Below, piece after piece: positions 9,419-19,399 of a stretch of 64,000 nt of DNA (positions are counted from its first letter, which is position 1; the number at the start of each line of letters is the position of its first letter). The notes below the pieces were generated by a model. The model ran no database searches. It saw nothing but the letters and a program-made list of their open reading frames with translations, and had not been told where the DNA came from. This DNA comes from Thermoplasmata archaeon (lineage in GTDB: Archaea > Thermoplasmatota > Thermoplasmata > Thermoplasmatales > GCA-001856825), in NCBI GenBank assembly GCA_021792255.1, contig JAJYUZ010000001.1, forward strand, positions 62,001-126,000, given 5' to 3'. A program made the position numbers and the translations under genes.

Positions 9419-11008
9419 GTGCCTCACTATCCCGATACTGATGAAGTCGATCGGTCACATTTCTATTCTGCTCCTGGCCTGAGAATTGTGAGCAGCGACT
9501 CAGAATTAGAGACAATAGAGTCGTACTCCATCAATAGGTTTGACAAGGTGAAAATACTCCGAGACCTCAAATCGGGGAGAATGCTCTATTTTGTCACTTC
9601 ACCAGGCATTAGCGAAGACGAGACAAGGACTCTTGGAAACATCAAGAAGTCTTTCACTAAATCATTAAAAGATGAACCAGACATACTGCCTTACGTGGAC
9701 AGGAAGAAGTACCTGAATGAACGAGTCTCTTCGTACATTCTGGAAAATCACTTGAGTTACGACGAAGACACCTTGAATTACCTACAACACATCGTCCAAA
9801 GAGATTATCTAGGCTACGGAAAGATAGACGCGATTATGAATGACGCAAACGTCGAGGACATATCGTGTGATGGCGCTGGAATTCCAATTTATGTCTACCA
9901 TAAGAAATACCGAAATCTCAGAACCAATTTGACCTTTGAAGATGACAGAGAGCTGAATAATTTCATAGTTCTTCTTTCCCAGAAGGGAAATAAACAGATA
10001 TCTGTTTCCGACCCTATCCTCGATGCATCGACCCCCGAAGGTAACAGAATCAACGCGACGTTTGGGAAAGAGGTCACTGCAAAGGGAGGAACGTTCACAA
10101 TTCGTCTCTTCAAGAAAGTACCCTTGACGCCAGTCGACCTAGTCTTGCTCAAAACTGCCAGTCCCGAACTGATGGCTTATTTGTGGATGGCAACAGAGAG
10201 CGGCAAGAATCTGATTGTTCTGGGAGGAACGGGGGTGGGTAAAACGTCGACTCTAAACGCGGTCTCTATATTCCTTCCTTCTAATTCCAAGATAGTCAGC
10301 ATCGAGGACACAAGTGAGATAAACATACCTCACAAAAATTGGATTTCTGCGATCACCAGAAGTGGGGTGGGCGAAGGAAGGTTCGTCACTGGCAGGTCTG
10401 CCGGAGAGATTGATATGTTTGATCTGCTAATGAGTGCACTCAGACAACGCCCAGATTACATGATTGTGGGAGAGATCAGAGGAAAGGAGGCGTACAACCT
10501 GTTTCAGGCTATGTCTATGGGCCAGACAACTCTGACAACCATGCACGCGGAATCTATTGATAACATGATTACGAGACTGGAAAATCATCCACTAAACATT
10601 CCGAGAACGATGTTTACCTCTATAAACTGCGTCGTGTTGCAATCACAGGTCAAGATCAATGGACGACTTGAAAGAAGAATTACAGAAGTATCTGAGATTG
10701 TTAGGCTAGATCCAGAATCTAATGAACTGACCTTTAACACTATTTTTTACTGGGATTCATCCAGCGACAAAATTGTGTTTTCGGGTAAATCAGAAATACT
10801 TACTGAAAAGATTGAAAGCAATGGTCCAGACCAGGAAGAATACAAAGAGTTTAACAGTAGAACAAAACTCATAAAATATCTATCAGAAATGAAAGTCACG
10901 GACTACAAAGAGATGTGGAACTACCTTAGGAAGTATTCGAAAGACCCAACAGGACTTTATTCTGAGATAGAAAGCGCAGTCGAGGAAAGGAGGAAGTCTG
11001 GTGAGTAA
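9419..11008 (+). CDS. Type II/IV secretion system ATPase (TadA/FlaI-like), paralog 1
   Basis: Walker A GGTGVGKTST, Asp box SIEDTSEINIPH, Walker B region RQRPDYMIVGEIRG, His box TMHAES; GTG start. Confidence 0.92.
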   Translation: MPHYPDTDEVDRSHFYSAPGLRIVSSDSELETIESYSINRFDKVKILRDLKSGRMLYFVTSPGISEDETRTLGNIKKSFTKSLKDEPDILPYVDRKKYLNERVSSYILENHLSYDEDTLNYLQHIVQRDYLGYGKIDAIMNDANVEDISCDGAGIPIYVYHKKYRNLRTNLTFEDDRELNNFIVLLSQKGNKQISVSDPILDASTPEGNRINATFGKEVTAKGGTFTIRLFKKVPLTPVDLVLLKTASPELMAYLWMATESGKNLIVLGGTGVGKTSTLNAVSIFLPSNSKIVSIEDTSEINIPHKNWISAITRSGVGEGRFVTGRSAGEIDMFDLLMSALRQRPDYMIVGEIRGKEAYNLFQAMSMGQTTLTTMHAESIDNMITRLENHPLNIPRTMFTSINCVVLQSQVKINGRLERRITEVSEIVRLDPESNELTFNTIFYWDSSSDKIVFSGKSEILTEKIESNGPDQEEYKEFNSRTKLIKYLSEMKVTDYKEMWNYLRKYSKDPTGLYSEIESAVEERRKSGE

Positions 11009-11939
11009 ACGGACAGCACAATCAGATTCCACCTCAAAGGTCGATGAAAATTATGCTTCTGAGAACAGTGCAGTTAATAGTTTCTTTAGGGTTTCTTACG
11101 GACTTTTTGCTCTATTTATTGGGGGAACGAAATCTGACTTTCTCAGTAGCATACAACTAAATTTGGACAAAGCGGAGATCGATATATCTTCAGAAGTATA
11201 CCTAAGCGGAGTTTACTTTGCTAGTATGCTTGTGGGAATTGTACTGGTTGCTTTGACATTGGGAGAATACCTCAACAGGGGTCCATATAACTTCGTCTCG
11301 ATTCTGATTCCTGTTTCAGTCGTTCTAACTCTAGGCGTCGGTTTCTTCCTTCCAGGAATCAAGTCATCATCTAGAGGTAAAAAAATCGATGAGAATCTTG
11401 GTTCCGCATTCTCCTTCATCTCAGCAATGTCGAGTGCAGACGTACCGATCAATGCTATAATGCTAAAACTGTCCAAAATGAAGGAGTACGGTGAAGTCAG
11501 CAGGGAAGCCTTAAAGATAGCAAGCCGTACAGAGATCCTTGGTACAGACATTTTTACAGCAATGCAGCAGGTTGCGAAAAGTAGCGCATCAATAGAGTGG
11601 CAAAAATTCCTACAAGGTGCGGTGGCTACTTCCACAGCCGGGGCCAGGTTAAAACCATACTTTGTAGGAAAGGCCACGGAATATCAGAGCAGGTTGAGAA
11701 TATCTCTAAAGAAGAACGCTGAAAGCGTGTCGGTATTTGCCGAGACGTACGTGACGGTCGGGGTTGCCTTCCCACTGTTTCTTATCGTCATTCTTGCGGT
11801 GATGTCAGTGATTGCAAGGACAGCAAGTGGAGCGACAATCTCTTTTCTTTTACTCTTCTCTTTCATCGTTTTGCCAGTCATGATTGTCACTTTTATCCTG
11901 CTGATTTCAAGCGTCAACAAGGAGGTCCAGATCTCTTGA
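11001..11939 (+). CDS. Type II secretion F / TadB-C-like pilus membrane platform protein 1
   Basis: Overlaps upstream ATPase gene; multiple TM segments and cytoplasmic helical region LGSAFSFISAMSSADVPINAIM. Confidence 0.78.
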   Translation: MSKRTAQSDSTSKVDENYASENSAVNSFFRVSYGLFALFIGGTKSDFLSSIQLNLDKAEIDISSEVYLSGVYFASMLVGIVLVALTLGEYLNRGPYNFVSILIPVSVVLTLGVGFFLPGIKSSSRGKKIDENLGSAFSFISAMSSADVPINAIMLKLSKMKEYGEVSREALKIASRTEILGTDIFTAMQQVAKSSASIEWQKFLQGAVATSTAGARLKPYFVGKATEYQSRLRISLKKNAESVSVFAETYVTVGVAFPLFLIVILAVMSVIARTASGATISFLLLFSFIVLPVMIVTFILLISSVNKEVQIS

Positions 11940-12769
11940 ACAGACTGTCTTTGCTCGGGATCTCCTCCGGAGCTGTTTCCATTTTCTTTTCGCTTTACCT
12001 GTTTACAGTCAGCCCAAATAATCCTACATTAATTTTCGATTTTTTGGTCCTAGGTATCTTTCTTGCGCTCGCTCCCGCAGGAATCGTGGATATATTGCGA
12101 ACGAGAAAACAGAGGGCAATAGAAGGTGTACTTCCAGACTTCCTGAGGGACGTTGCCGAGGCCTCAAAATTTGGAACAAATCTTGCGGATTCGATCAAGA
12201 TAGCGTCAGAAGGACAGTATGGGGTCCTCAGTGGTGAGATCAAGAAGATCACTGCCCAAATAAAATGGGGGGTATCTGTTGATGAAGCGCTGAGGGGGTT
12301 TGCAGAGAGAAATAAATCTGCATTCACCGTAAGACTGATAAGCACTGTCATAGAATCGAACAGATCAGGAGGTAACGTGTCTGAAGTTCTCAATATTATA
12401 GCAGATAACTCCAAGGAGACTCAACTTCTTGCAAAAGAGAAATACTCTCAGCTAAATAGCTACGTAATAATTCTCCTGATAGCTTATGCAGTGTTTCTGC
12501 TCACCATACTCATACTTGATCAGCAGTTCTTTCCAGTTATGTCGAGACAAATAAGTTCTGGAAGTTCGATATCGTCCATCAGTTACCTAAACTATAGCGC
12601 AATCCCATTAATCAAAGAGATATTCACGGGAGTAGTGATACTTCAGGGAATAGGAAGTGGGTTGATGTCTGGAGTTCTTTTCGATGGGAGGTACCAGAGC
12701 GGATTCTTGTATGCCGCTGTTCTGATCGCCATCGGATACCTCACCGTTCTCCTATTTGGAGGAGTTTGA
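11936..12769 (+). CDS. Type II secretion F / TadB-C-like pilus membrane platform protein 2
   Basis: 4-bp overlap with previous gene; VLPDFLRDVAEASKFGTNLADSIKIASE is typical of a T2SSF domain. Confidence 0.82.
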   Translation: MNRLSLLGISSGAVSIFFSLYLFTVSPNNPTLIFDFLVLGIFLALAPAGIVDILRTRKQRAIEGVLPDFLRDVAEASKFGTNLADSIKIASEGQYGVLSGEIKKITAQIKWGVSVDEALRGFAERNKSAFTVRLISTVIESNRSGGNVSEVLNIIADNSKETQLLAKEKYSQLNSYVIILLIAYAVFLLTILILDQQFFPVMSRQISSGSSISSISYLNYSAIPLIKEIFTGVVILQGIGSGLMSGVLFDGRYQSGFLYAAVLIAIGYLTVLLFGGV

Positions 12770-14361
12770 AAATGTCAAAAGACTCCATTCCTTATATAAA
12801 ACGCGATCCCCCTGGATTTAATAGCAGATTTACGGGCAAGGATCTGTGCAGTGACATGACCATGGGCACAGACCAGCAACTGGTTTATGACTACGAAGTA
12901 GAACCCCCCTTTGGTTCCGTTCAAATTGTCCTCGATAAAGGAAATGGCACTTATTTTTACAAAGTTAAGGAGCCAATTTTGAGTGCAAACTCCAGATCAT
13001 TTTCAGAAGAGGCTAGACGGAATTTTGTCGCATCAATCTCATCGTATTCACCGAGGAAGGATGACAGAATTAGAACACTCAGAACATTCCTCAGAGAATT
13101 TGCTGGTAAGACAAAAGCGGGTTTATCGGAGCTAGAGCTTGAAAAGGTCTTTTATTTTCTCTACAGAGAATTCGAAGGATACGGGCCCATAGAAGTACCC
13201 CTGCTGGACGACAATATTGAAGATATTTCGTGCGTAGGTCCTAATGCTCCACTGTACGTGGTCCACAGAAAATTTGGATCTGTAGTTTCTAACATAATTT
13301 TTGAGAGAGATAGCGATGTGGATGACTTCGTCAGAAATTTGGTACAACGCTCCGGGAAACACATATCGATTGCTGTCCCGATGGTAGATTGTTCTCTCCC
13401 GACTGGAGCCAGACTTCAAGCTACTCTTGGCAGGGAAATCACAAAAAATGGATCTTCCTTCACAATCAGACGGTTCAGGGATGATCCCCTCACTCCCACA
13501 GATCTTGTCGATCTTGGAACAATGAATGTAGACATTGCCGTATATCTCTGGCTAGCCATCGAGAAAGGGGAAAACATGTTCATATTAGGTGGTACTGCGT
13601 CCGGAAAAACTACCACACTGAATTCCATTCTCCTGTTCGTGCCATTGGACAAGAAGGTGGTAAGCATTGAAGACACAAAAGAACTCAACATTCCTCATGA
13701 GAACTGGGTCCAGACACTGACGAGACAGGGAACTGGAGATGTGAATGCCGCAACAAGGAAAAGGGTCGGAGAACTAGATATGTTCGATCTCCTTGTGAAC
13801 AGTCTCAGGCAGAGGCCAGACTACATAATTGTTGGAGAGGTACGAGGACGAGAGGCATACACCGTCTTTCAGTCGATGGCTACCGGCCAAACGGTCATCA
13901 GCACCTTTCACTCAAACGATGTGGCTTCTTTCGTTCATAGACTGGAAGGCGAACCTCTAAGCATACCAAGATCAATGATTACATCCCTCAATATCGTGGT
14001 ACTTCTTGCTCAAAGCAAAGTTGGGGAAAACACGATCAGAAGAATAAAGAAGGTTGTCGAGATAGTCGGCATCGAGAAGGCATCAAACGAAGTCGTCACG
14101 AACACGGTCTTTGAATGGGATCCTGGTTCTGACAAATTCATTTTTACAGGCCACTCTTACTTTCAGGAAAGAATGATGAAAGAAGAGAACAAGACCCTCG
14201 AACATTTAAATGATGAAATAAACAAGAGAAAGGAGATGCTGGAGGATCTGAGACGACAACGAAGGATAGGGGCTACAGAATTCTCCGAAAAAATCAACAA
14301 ATTTCTGGAAGATTCCGGTCGCGTTTCAGAACATGGAAGCAATGAACGGAGTGTCGATTAA
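12766..14361 (+). CDS. Type II/IV secretion system ATPase (TadA/FlaI-like), paralog 2
   Basis: Walker A GGTASGKTTT, SIEDTKELNIPHENW, RQRPDYIIVGEVRG, TFHSND; co-linear with paralog 1. Confidence 0.92.
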   Translation: MKMSKDSIPYIKRDPPGFNSRFTGKDLCSDMTMGTDQQLVYDYEVEPPFGSVQIVLDKGNGTYFYKVKEPILSANSRSFSEEARRNFVASISSYSPRKDDRIRTLRTFLREFAGKTKAGLSELELEKVFYFLYREFEGYGPIEVPLLDDNIEDISCVGPNAPLYVVHRKFGSVVSNIIFERDSDVDDFVRNLVQRSGKHISIAVPMVDCSLPTGARLQATLGREITKNGSSFTIRRFRDDPLTPTDLVDLGTMNVDIAVYLWLAIEKGENMFILGGTASGKTTTLNSILLFVPLDKKVVSIEDTKELNIPHENWVQTLTRQGTGDVNAATRKRVGELDMFDLLVNSLRQRPDYIIVGEVRGREAYTVFQSMATGQTVISTFHSNDVASFVHRLEGEPLSIPRSMITSLNIVVLLAQSKVGENTIRRIKKVVEIVGIEKASNEVVTNTVFEWDPGSDKFIFTGHSYFQERMMKEENKTLEHLNDEINKRKEMLEDLRRQRRIGATEFSEKINKFLEDSGRVSEHGSNERSVD

Positions 14362-15211
14362 TACGAAGGGAGTAAAGTACGAGGAGGAAGGAGTTGCAAC
14401 AGCCGTAGGGGCAATATTCGCCATCCTAATTTTTATTTTCCTTCTCAGCCTCTTCATCACAAGTTACGTACCGGCAGAAATGACCGCGTACGAGGAACAG
14501 TACTCCTCAGGAGTTACTAATGACATGATGCAGTTCATAAGCACGGTAAGTCTGTTAACCGTCAACTATCAACAGGGTGAGAGTGCTTCGGTGACCTTTG
14601 ATCTTCAATCCAACTATATACCCCTATTCACCTCACCGACAATGGGTGAATTGAGTCTTACTTCATCGGCCCCGGGAACTGACGGCTATCTCTCTGTGAG
14701 CAATTCTACAGTTACAGTGCACTCGGGGGGTTGTCTATCTTTATTGACCAACAATAGGTACTTCGTGGACGAATCACTTTATTTTGAACTCTCTACATTG
14801 CTGTATGAGCAAAGGGATAGCAGTCCACTAATAAATACAACTCTTCAGTCAAGTCTCATTCGAGTCGAACCCTCCACAAATGGCTCCATCAACCTTTCAA
14901 TGAGTCTGATCAACATTACTGGTGGACCTATCACACTGTCTTCGGGATCACCTTTTGCCCTTTCCGTTACTGCACTGTCGAAGGATTATTATCAACTGAG
15001 CGGCAATCTTACTTTAACATATTATTCTTCATTTGGTTTTCAAATTTATAAATCCCTGTCAGAAAGTCTAACAAACATAAATGGAATCAGCATTGGTTAC
15101 GTAAACGAGGGCAATGGGTACGGAACTGTAGACATCAGCTCCTCCGCTACTCCAATAATTCTCAACGTAACGGAAATGACTATCCTTGTCGGTGACAGCA
15201 TTTCTTCCTAG
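14333..15211 (+). CDS. Pilin-like / pilus-associated secreted protein with one N-terminal TM
   Basis: EEEGVATAVGAIFAILIFIFLLSLFITSYVP hydrophobic N-terminus typical of archaeal type IV pilin-like proteins, then a Ser/Thr/Asn-rich exodomain; last gene of the operon. Confidence 0.65.
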   Translation: MEAMNGVSINTKGVKYEEEGVATAVGAIFAILIFIFLLSLFITSYVPAEMTAYEEQYSSGVTNDMMQFISTVSLLTVNYQQGESASVTFDLQSNYIPLFTSPTMGELSLTSSAPGTDGYLSVSNSTVTVHSGGCLSLLTNNRYFVDESLYFELSTLLYEQRDSSPLINTTLQSSLIRVEPSTNGSINLSMSLINITGGPITLSSGSPFALSVTALSKDYYQLSGNLTLTYYSSFGFQIYKSLSESLTNINGISIGYVNEGNGYGTVDISSSATPIILNVTEMTILVGDSISS

Positions 15212-15257
15212 CTATGTCTTGGCCAAAGACTGGAGAGCTCAGCGAAGGTGTGAAAAA

Positions 15258-15842
15258 TCACATTATGTAAGATACCGTATCAGAATCGAAATTCTCTACG
15301 ATCTTAAGATTCTCTCCGTTTCCACTAGGAGCATTTGCTAGGAACGGGTACACCTGCCAAGGATCTCTTGTTCCCAGTTCATATGCAGGATGACCACCTT
15401 CGAAAATTGTAGCACATATTCTTGCGACAGTTGCCCTGGCCTTATACTCGTCCAAAATACCTAAAGAGTGAAGATATTCGTGCATCAGTATTACGAACAC
15501 GAATGAATTGACCTCTTCTCTGGGTCGGTTAGCGTGCTTCAGAGCATCGAGAAGATTTCTGTTCATTACGATGTAATTCCCACCAACCTCCCAAAACGCT
15601 CCTAGCTGCGCTGGCAAGTTGGCAAGGGCCAGCCCAATTCCTACTCTTTCTCTACCCAGAACAGATTTCACAGTCTTTCTTACTAATGAAAAAATAGTGT
15701 TGTAGTCCGTGCTCGAGTTGTTCCCCCCAAATATCCCTGCAAGTCTGGATGGAATGTTTAACTCTTTCCGAATAACAGGGTTTAACAAAATAGGCCCCAT
15801 ATTCACCTCGGCAGTCTTGTCCAGTTCAGACGAAAATTTCAT
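15258..15842 (-). CDS. Predicted zinc metalloprotease (HExxHxxGxxD)
   Basis: VILMHEYLHSLGILDEYKARATV; no obvious signal peptide. Confidence 0.7.
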   Translation of the reverse strand: MKFSSELDKTAEVNMGPILLNPVIRKELNIPSRLAGIFGGNNSSTDYNTIFSLVRKTVKSVLGRERVGIGLALANLPAQLGAFWEVGGNYIVMNRNLLDALKHANRPREEVNSFVFVILMHEYLHSLGILDEYKARATVARICATIFEGGHPAYELGTRDPWQVYPFLANAPSGNGENLKIVENFDSDTVSYIM

Positions 15843-15968
15843 TAAAATATGAATTATCTCTTCTACATAAATTCTTCGTAGTACGGTTGCCGGAGAGAAT
15901 GTTCAAGAGGTCAATCAGCCATTTACAGGGCTTATTAATTTTTAAATACAAAATTCGACTCAACACAG

Positions 15969-16841
15969 GTGCACCCATCATCATTCGAATATTTTGCTCC
16001 AGCAAGAATGGAGGAAGCGCTGAGTCTCCTTTCAAAGCACAGCGGAGAGGCAAAGATTATGGCAGGAGGTCAGAGCTTGATACCGTTGTTGAAACTGAGA
16101 ATAGCATCTTTTCCCTACGTTGTGGACATTTCAAGAATAGAGGGTATGGACCAAATAAAGGAAGAACGAGGTTTTCTGGAAATTGGTGCTCTCACCAAGA
16201 TCAGCGAACTTGAAGACAGCAATATAATCAAAGATAAATACCAAATTTTGCACGAAGCAGCAACTCAAATTGCTGATCCCTTGGTAAGGAACAGGGGGAC
16301 TGTTGGAGGAAACATTTCGCACGCGGATCCATCAAACGACATACCCGCTGTAGTTATTGCTATGAAGGCAAAGTTGGAAGTCATCGGAAGGAAAGAAAAA
16401 AGGACATTAAATGCCGACTCGTTCATCACCGATTCATTCAGTACTGCACTCGAGGAAGGAGAAATACTCAGCAAGATACTGATTCCGATTCCTGACACCA
16501 GATCTGGAGGGTGTTATATTAAACAAAAGAAAAGCGCCGGTGATTTCTCTATTGCAGCAATTGCTGTCCAAATGACGCTTGGTGATGACTACAAAGTCCG
16601 GAGCGCGGGTATAGGGCTTACGTCTGTCGCCCCTAAACCAACCAGGGCAGTCAAGGCCGAGCAATACATCGAAGGCAAGAGAGTCGACAACTCGGTGGCA
16701 AAGGAGATATCTAAAATTGTTGTTTCGGAATCCGACCCTTCGACTGATTTCTACGGGACTGCAGAATTCAAGAAGAAGATTCTCGGTAGAATAGCGGAAG
16801 ATGCAATCAACCTGTCGTACGAACGGGCTATGGTGAAATAG
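15969..16841 (+). CDS. Molybdenum hydroxylase FAD-binding (medium) subunit, CoxM/CutM-like
   Basis: IMAGGQSLIPLLKLR; NRGTVGGNISHADPSNDIP; YIKQKKSAGDFSIAAIAV; GTG start. Confidence 0.93.
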   Translation: MHPSSFEYFAPARMEEALSLLSKHSGEAKIMAGGQSLIPLLKLRIASFPYVVDISRIEGMDQIKEERGFLEIGALTKISELEDSNIIKDKYQILHEAATQIADPLVRNRGTVGGNISHADPSNDIPAVVIAMKAKLEVIGRKEKRTLNADSFITDSFSTALEEGEILSKILIPIPDTRSGGCYIKQKKSAGDFSIAAIAVQMTLGDDYKVRSAGIGLTSVAPKPTRAVKAEQYIEGKRVDNSVAKEISKIVVSESDPSTDFYGTAEFKKKILGRIAEDAINLSYERAMVK

Positions 16842-17348
16842 ATGAGCACGACTAAAATAAAAACAAGAATAAATGGAAAGCAGATAGAATCGGAGGTCGA
16901 ACCTAGGAAATTGCTAGTCCATTTCCTTAGGGAAGATTTAGGTCTGACTGGAACTCACATCGGTTGTGATACATCAAATTGTGGAGCATGCACTGTACTC
17001 GTCGACGGAAAGGCTATCAAGTCATGCACGATGCTGGCAGTCCAGGCCGATGGAAAAGAAGTCACTTCTATAGAAGGAATTTCCAAGGATGACGAACTTC
17101 ATCCACTGCAAAAGGCATTTTTGGAGAAGCACGGACTGCAGTGCGGATACTGTACATCCGGAATGATACTCACTTCACTCTGGCTGTTAAGGAAGAACAA
17201 AAATCCAACGGAAGAGGAAATCCGAAAGAGCTTATCAGGAAACCTGTGTCGATGCACCGGCTACCAGAGGATTGTCGAGTCCGTCATGTATGGAGCACAG
17301 CTAATGATAGAAAAGGAAGCAGAGGAACACGAAATGGTGATGAGATGA
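16842..17348 (+). CDS. Molybdenum hydroxylase [2Fe-2S] (small) subunit, CoxS/CutS-like
   Basis: GTHIGCDTSNCGACTVLVDG, QCGYCTSGMIL, GNLCRCTGYQRI. Confidence 0.96.
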   Translation: MSTTKIKTRINGKQIESEVEPRKLLVHFLREDLGLTGTHIGCDTSNCGACTVLVDGKAIKSCTMLAVQADGKEVTSIEGISKDDELHPLQKAFLEKHGLQCGYCTSGMILTSLWLLRKNKNPTEEEIRKSLSGNLCRCTGYQRIVESVMYGAQLMIEKEAEEHEMVMR

Positions 17349-19399
17349 ATATGTCCACGGTGAGGTGGGAGGACAGCGACCTAGCCTACGACTCATCGAA
17401 CTTTGTTAGAGGAAAAGGGCATTTTGTGGACGACATAAAACTGCAAGGAATGCTTTTTATGACAGTCCTGAGAAGTCCCTATGCACGCGCTAGAATTTTG
17501 AGTCTTAAGGGAGGGATGAACAGTCAAGACTTAGGAGCCAAGATGGCTTCGGTCGGAGAAGGGGCAGACCCAGGTGCTGGCATTTCCATCGAACCGGTTT
17601 TTGCAACGGGTTTCGTCAACTATGTCGGAGAACCAGTAGCGGCAGTTTTTGCAGAAGATAGGTACAAATCTACAGATCTGCTCGAGTCGGTAGAAGTTGA
17701 CTACGAACCTCTGAAGCCTGTAGTCACTATGGACGACGCACTTGCATTTGGTCCTATTCACGAAGGTATGAAAAACAACATTTTAGTGGAGGCTACTAAA
17801 GGAGATGATTTCTCGGACCCTAAGTCACCAATAGTCCTTGAGGACACGCTTGAGAATGAGAGGGTATCGACCAACCCAATAGAACCCAGAGGAATTGTAG
17901 CGAGCTACGCAGACGGCATTTTGAACGTTTGGATCTCTACCCAGTCGGTGCACAGCATAAAAGAAGGCCTAGTAGAATCACTAAACTTGAATCCAGATAA
18001 TGTAAGAGTAATGCAGGCAGATACCGGAGGAGCGTTCGGTTCAAAGGGTGGCCTGTACCCAGAATACGTGATGGCTTCTTACGCTTCGATGAAGTACAGA
18101 AAACCAGTAAAGTGGATTGAGACCAGAAGGGAACATCTGACATCGACGAACCCCGGGAGGGGGGTAAGAAGCAGAGTAAAGATTTTCGCTGAAAGAAGCG
18201 GGAAGATTACTGGCATGAAGGGGGACGTGCTAATAGATGCTGGTGCATATGGTTCCGGAATTGCATCATTTTCTGCACAGTTCGTGGCCATGATGATGAC
18301 GGGACCTTATTCGATCGAAAAAGCATTTGTCACTGGGAGGTCACTCCTCACCAATAAAGTACCGCAAGGACCTTATCGGGGGGCAGGAAGACCGGAGGCA
18401 TCTTTCTTTATTGAGAGGATGGTTGATCTTCTTGCGGACGAAGTGAACAAGGATCCTGCTGATGTCAGACTTCTGAATACAAGTGATAAGCCTTTCAACT
18501 CGCCCCTCGGAATGAAGATAGACGCAGCAAGACCATTCTTCGAGAGCGCCATAAAAGAACTAGAGTACAGGAAGGAAGCCAAAATGACTAAAGGAGTTGG
18601 AGTATCATTCTTTGTCTTGGTGCCTGCCGTCTATCCCGGAGAGAGTGCTAGAATTATGGTAAGAGACGGTAGAATAAGAGTATGGCTTGGTGGTAATAGC
18701 CACGGGCAAGGACACGAAGACTTTGTGAAGAAACTGGTCAACGAAGAGCTGAATGTTCCAGGAGATCTTGTAACCCTCTATCGAGGTGACACTGGAATGA
18801 CCAAGGTAGGCGTCGGATCATGGGGGAGCAGGTCCGCAATAGTAGCAGGTGCAGCAGTCGTTTCGGTATGCAGAAAGCTGAAAAAGGACGTCGAAGATGA
18901 CAATGGGACATACTCCTATGAATTGCTGCTGGCAGGCAGCTACGACGAATTCATAAACGAGGAGAAGAGGATGACTCTGAATTCCTTTGGGGCTAATCTC
19001 GCATCAGTCGAAGTTGGAAAATTCGGAACCGTTCGTGTAAAAAAGTGCTTGGCTTATTACGACGTTGGAAGGGCCCTGAACAAGGAAATGGTGATTGGTC
19101 AGATTCAAGGAGGGATGGCTCAAGGAATCGGTCAGACTCTCCACGAAGGGTTGTTCTACAATGAAGACGGTCAGCTCATTACTTCAAGCATTTCTGACGC
19201 AGGGGTTCCTCTAGCGGAAGACCTTCCTAACTTTGGAGTCAAGATTGCAGAGAACAGGTCTGCGCTTCCACACGGAGCCAAAGGAGTTGGAGAATCTCCA
19301 ACTATCGGTGTTCCGACCGCACTTATCAGGGCTATAGAAAAGGCAAGTGGTTTGCGACTCAGAAAGACTCCAGTGACCGCGGAAGATCTTATGCAGTAG
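17345..19399 (+). CDS. Molybdenum hydroxylase molybdopterin-binding (large) subunit, CoxL/CutL-like
   Basis: VRGKGHFVDDIKLQGMLFMTVLRSPYARA; QADTGGAFGSKGGLYPEY; PYRGAGRPEASFFIER; GAKGVGESPTIGVPTALIRAI; start moved from 17141 to the ATG at 17345 after coxS-like gene. Confidence 0.94.
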   Translation: MNMSTVRWEDSDLAYDSSNFVRGKGHFVDDIKLQGMLFMTVLRSPYARARILSLKGGMNSQDLGAKMASVGEGADPGAGISIEPVFATGFVNYVGEPVAAVFAEDRYKSTDLLESVEVDYEPLKPVVTMDDALAFGPIHEGMKNNILVEATKGDDFSDPKSPIVLEDTLENERVSTNPIEPRGIVASYADGILNVWISTQSVHSIKEGLVESLNLNPDNVRVMQADTGGAFGSKGGLYPEYVMASYASMKYRKPVKWIETRREHLTSTNPGRGVRSRVKIFAERSGKITGMKGDVLIDAGAYGSGIASFSAQFVAMMMTGPYSIEKAFVTGRSLLTNKVPQGPYRGAGRPEASFFIERMVDLLADEVNKDPADVRLLNTSDKPFNSPLGMKIDAARPFFESAIKELEYRKEAKMTKGVGVSFFVLVPAVYPGESARIMVRDGRIRVWLGGNSHGQGHEDFVKKLVNEELNVPGDLVTLYRGDTGMTKVGVGSWGSRSAIVAGAAVVSVCRKLKKDVEDDNGTYSYELLLAGSYDEFINEEKRMTLNSFGANLASVEVGKFGTVRVKKCLAYYDVGRALNKEMVIGQIQGGMAQGIGQTLHEGLFYNEDGQLITSSISDAGVPLAEDLPNFGVKIAENRSALPHGAKGVGESPTIGVPTALIRAIEKASGLRLRKTPVTAEDLMQ

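Noticed and set aside
15969-19399. Annotation as aerobic CO dehydrogenase
   Set aside because: Large subunit has YRGAGR instead of the AYxCSFR loop of form I CODH; kept as a generic molybdenum hydroxylase.
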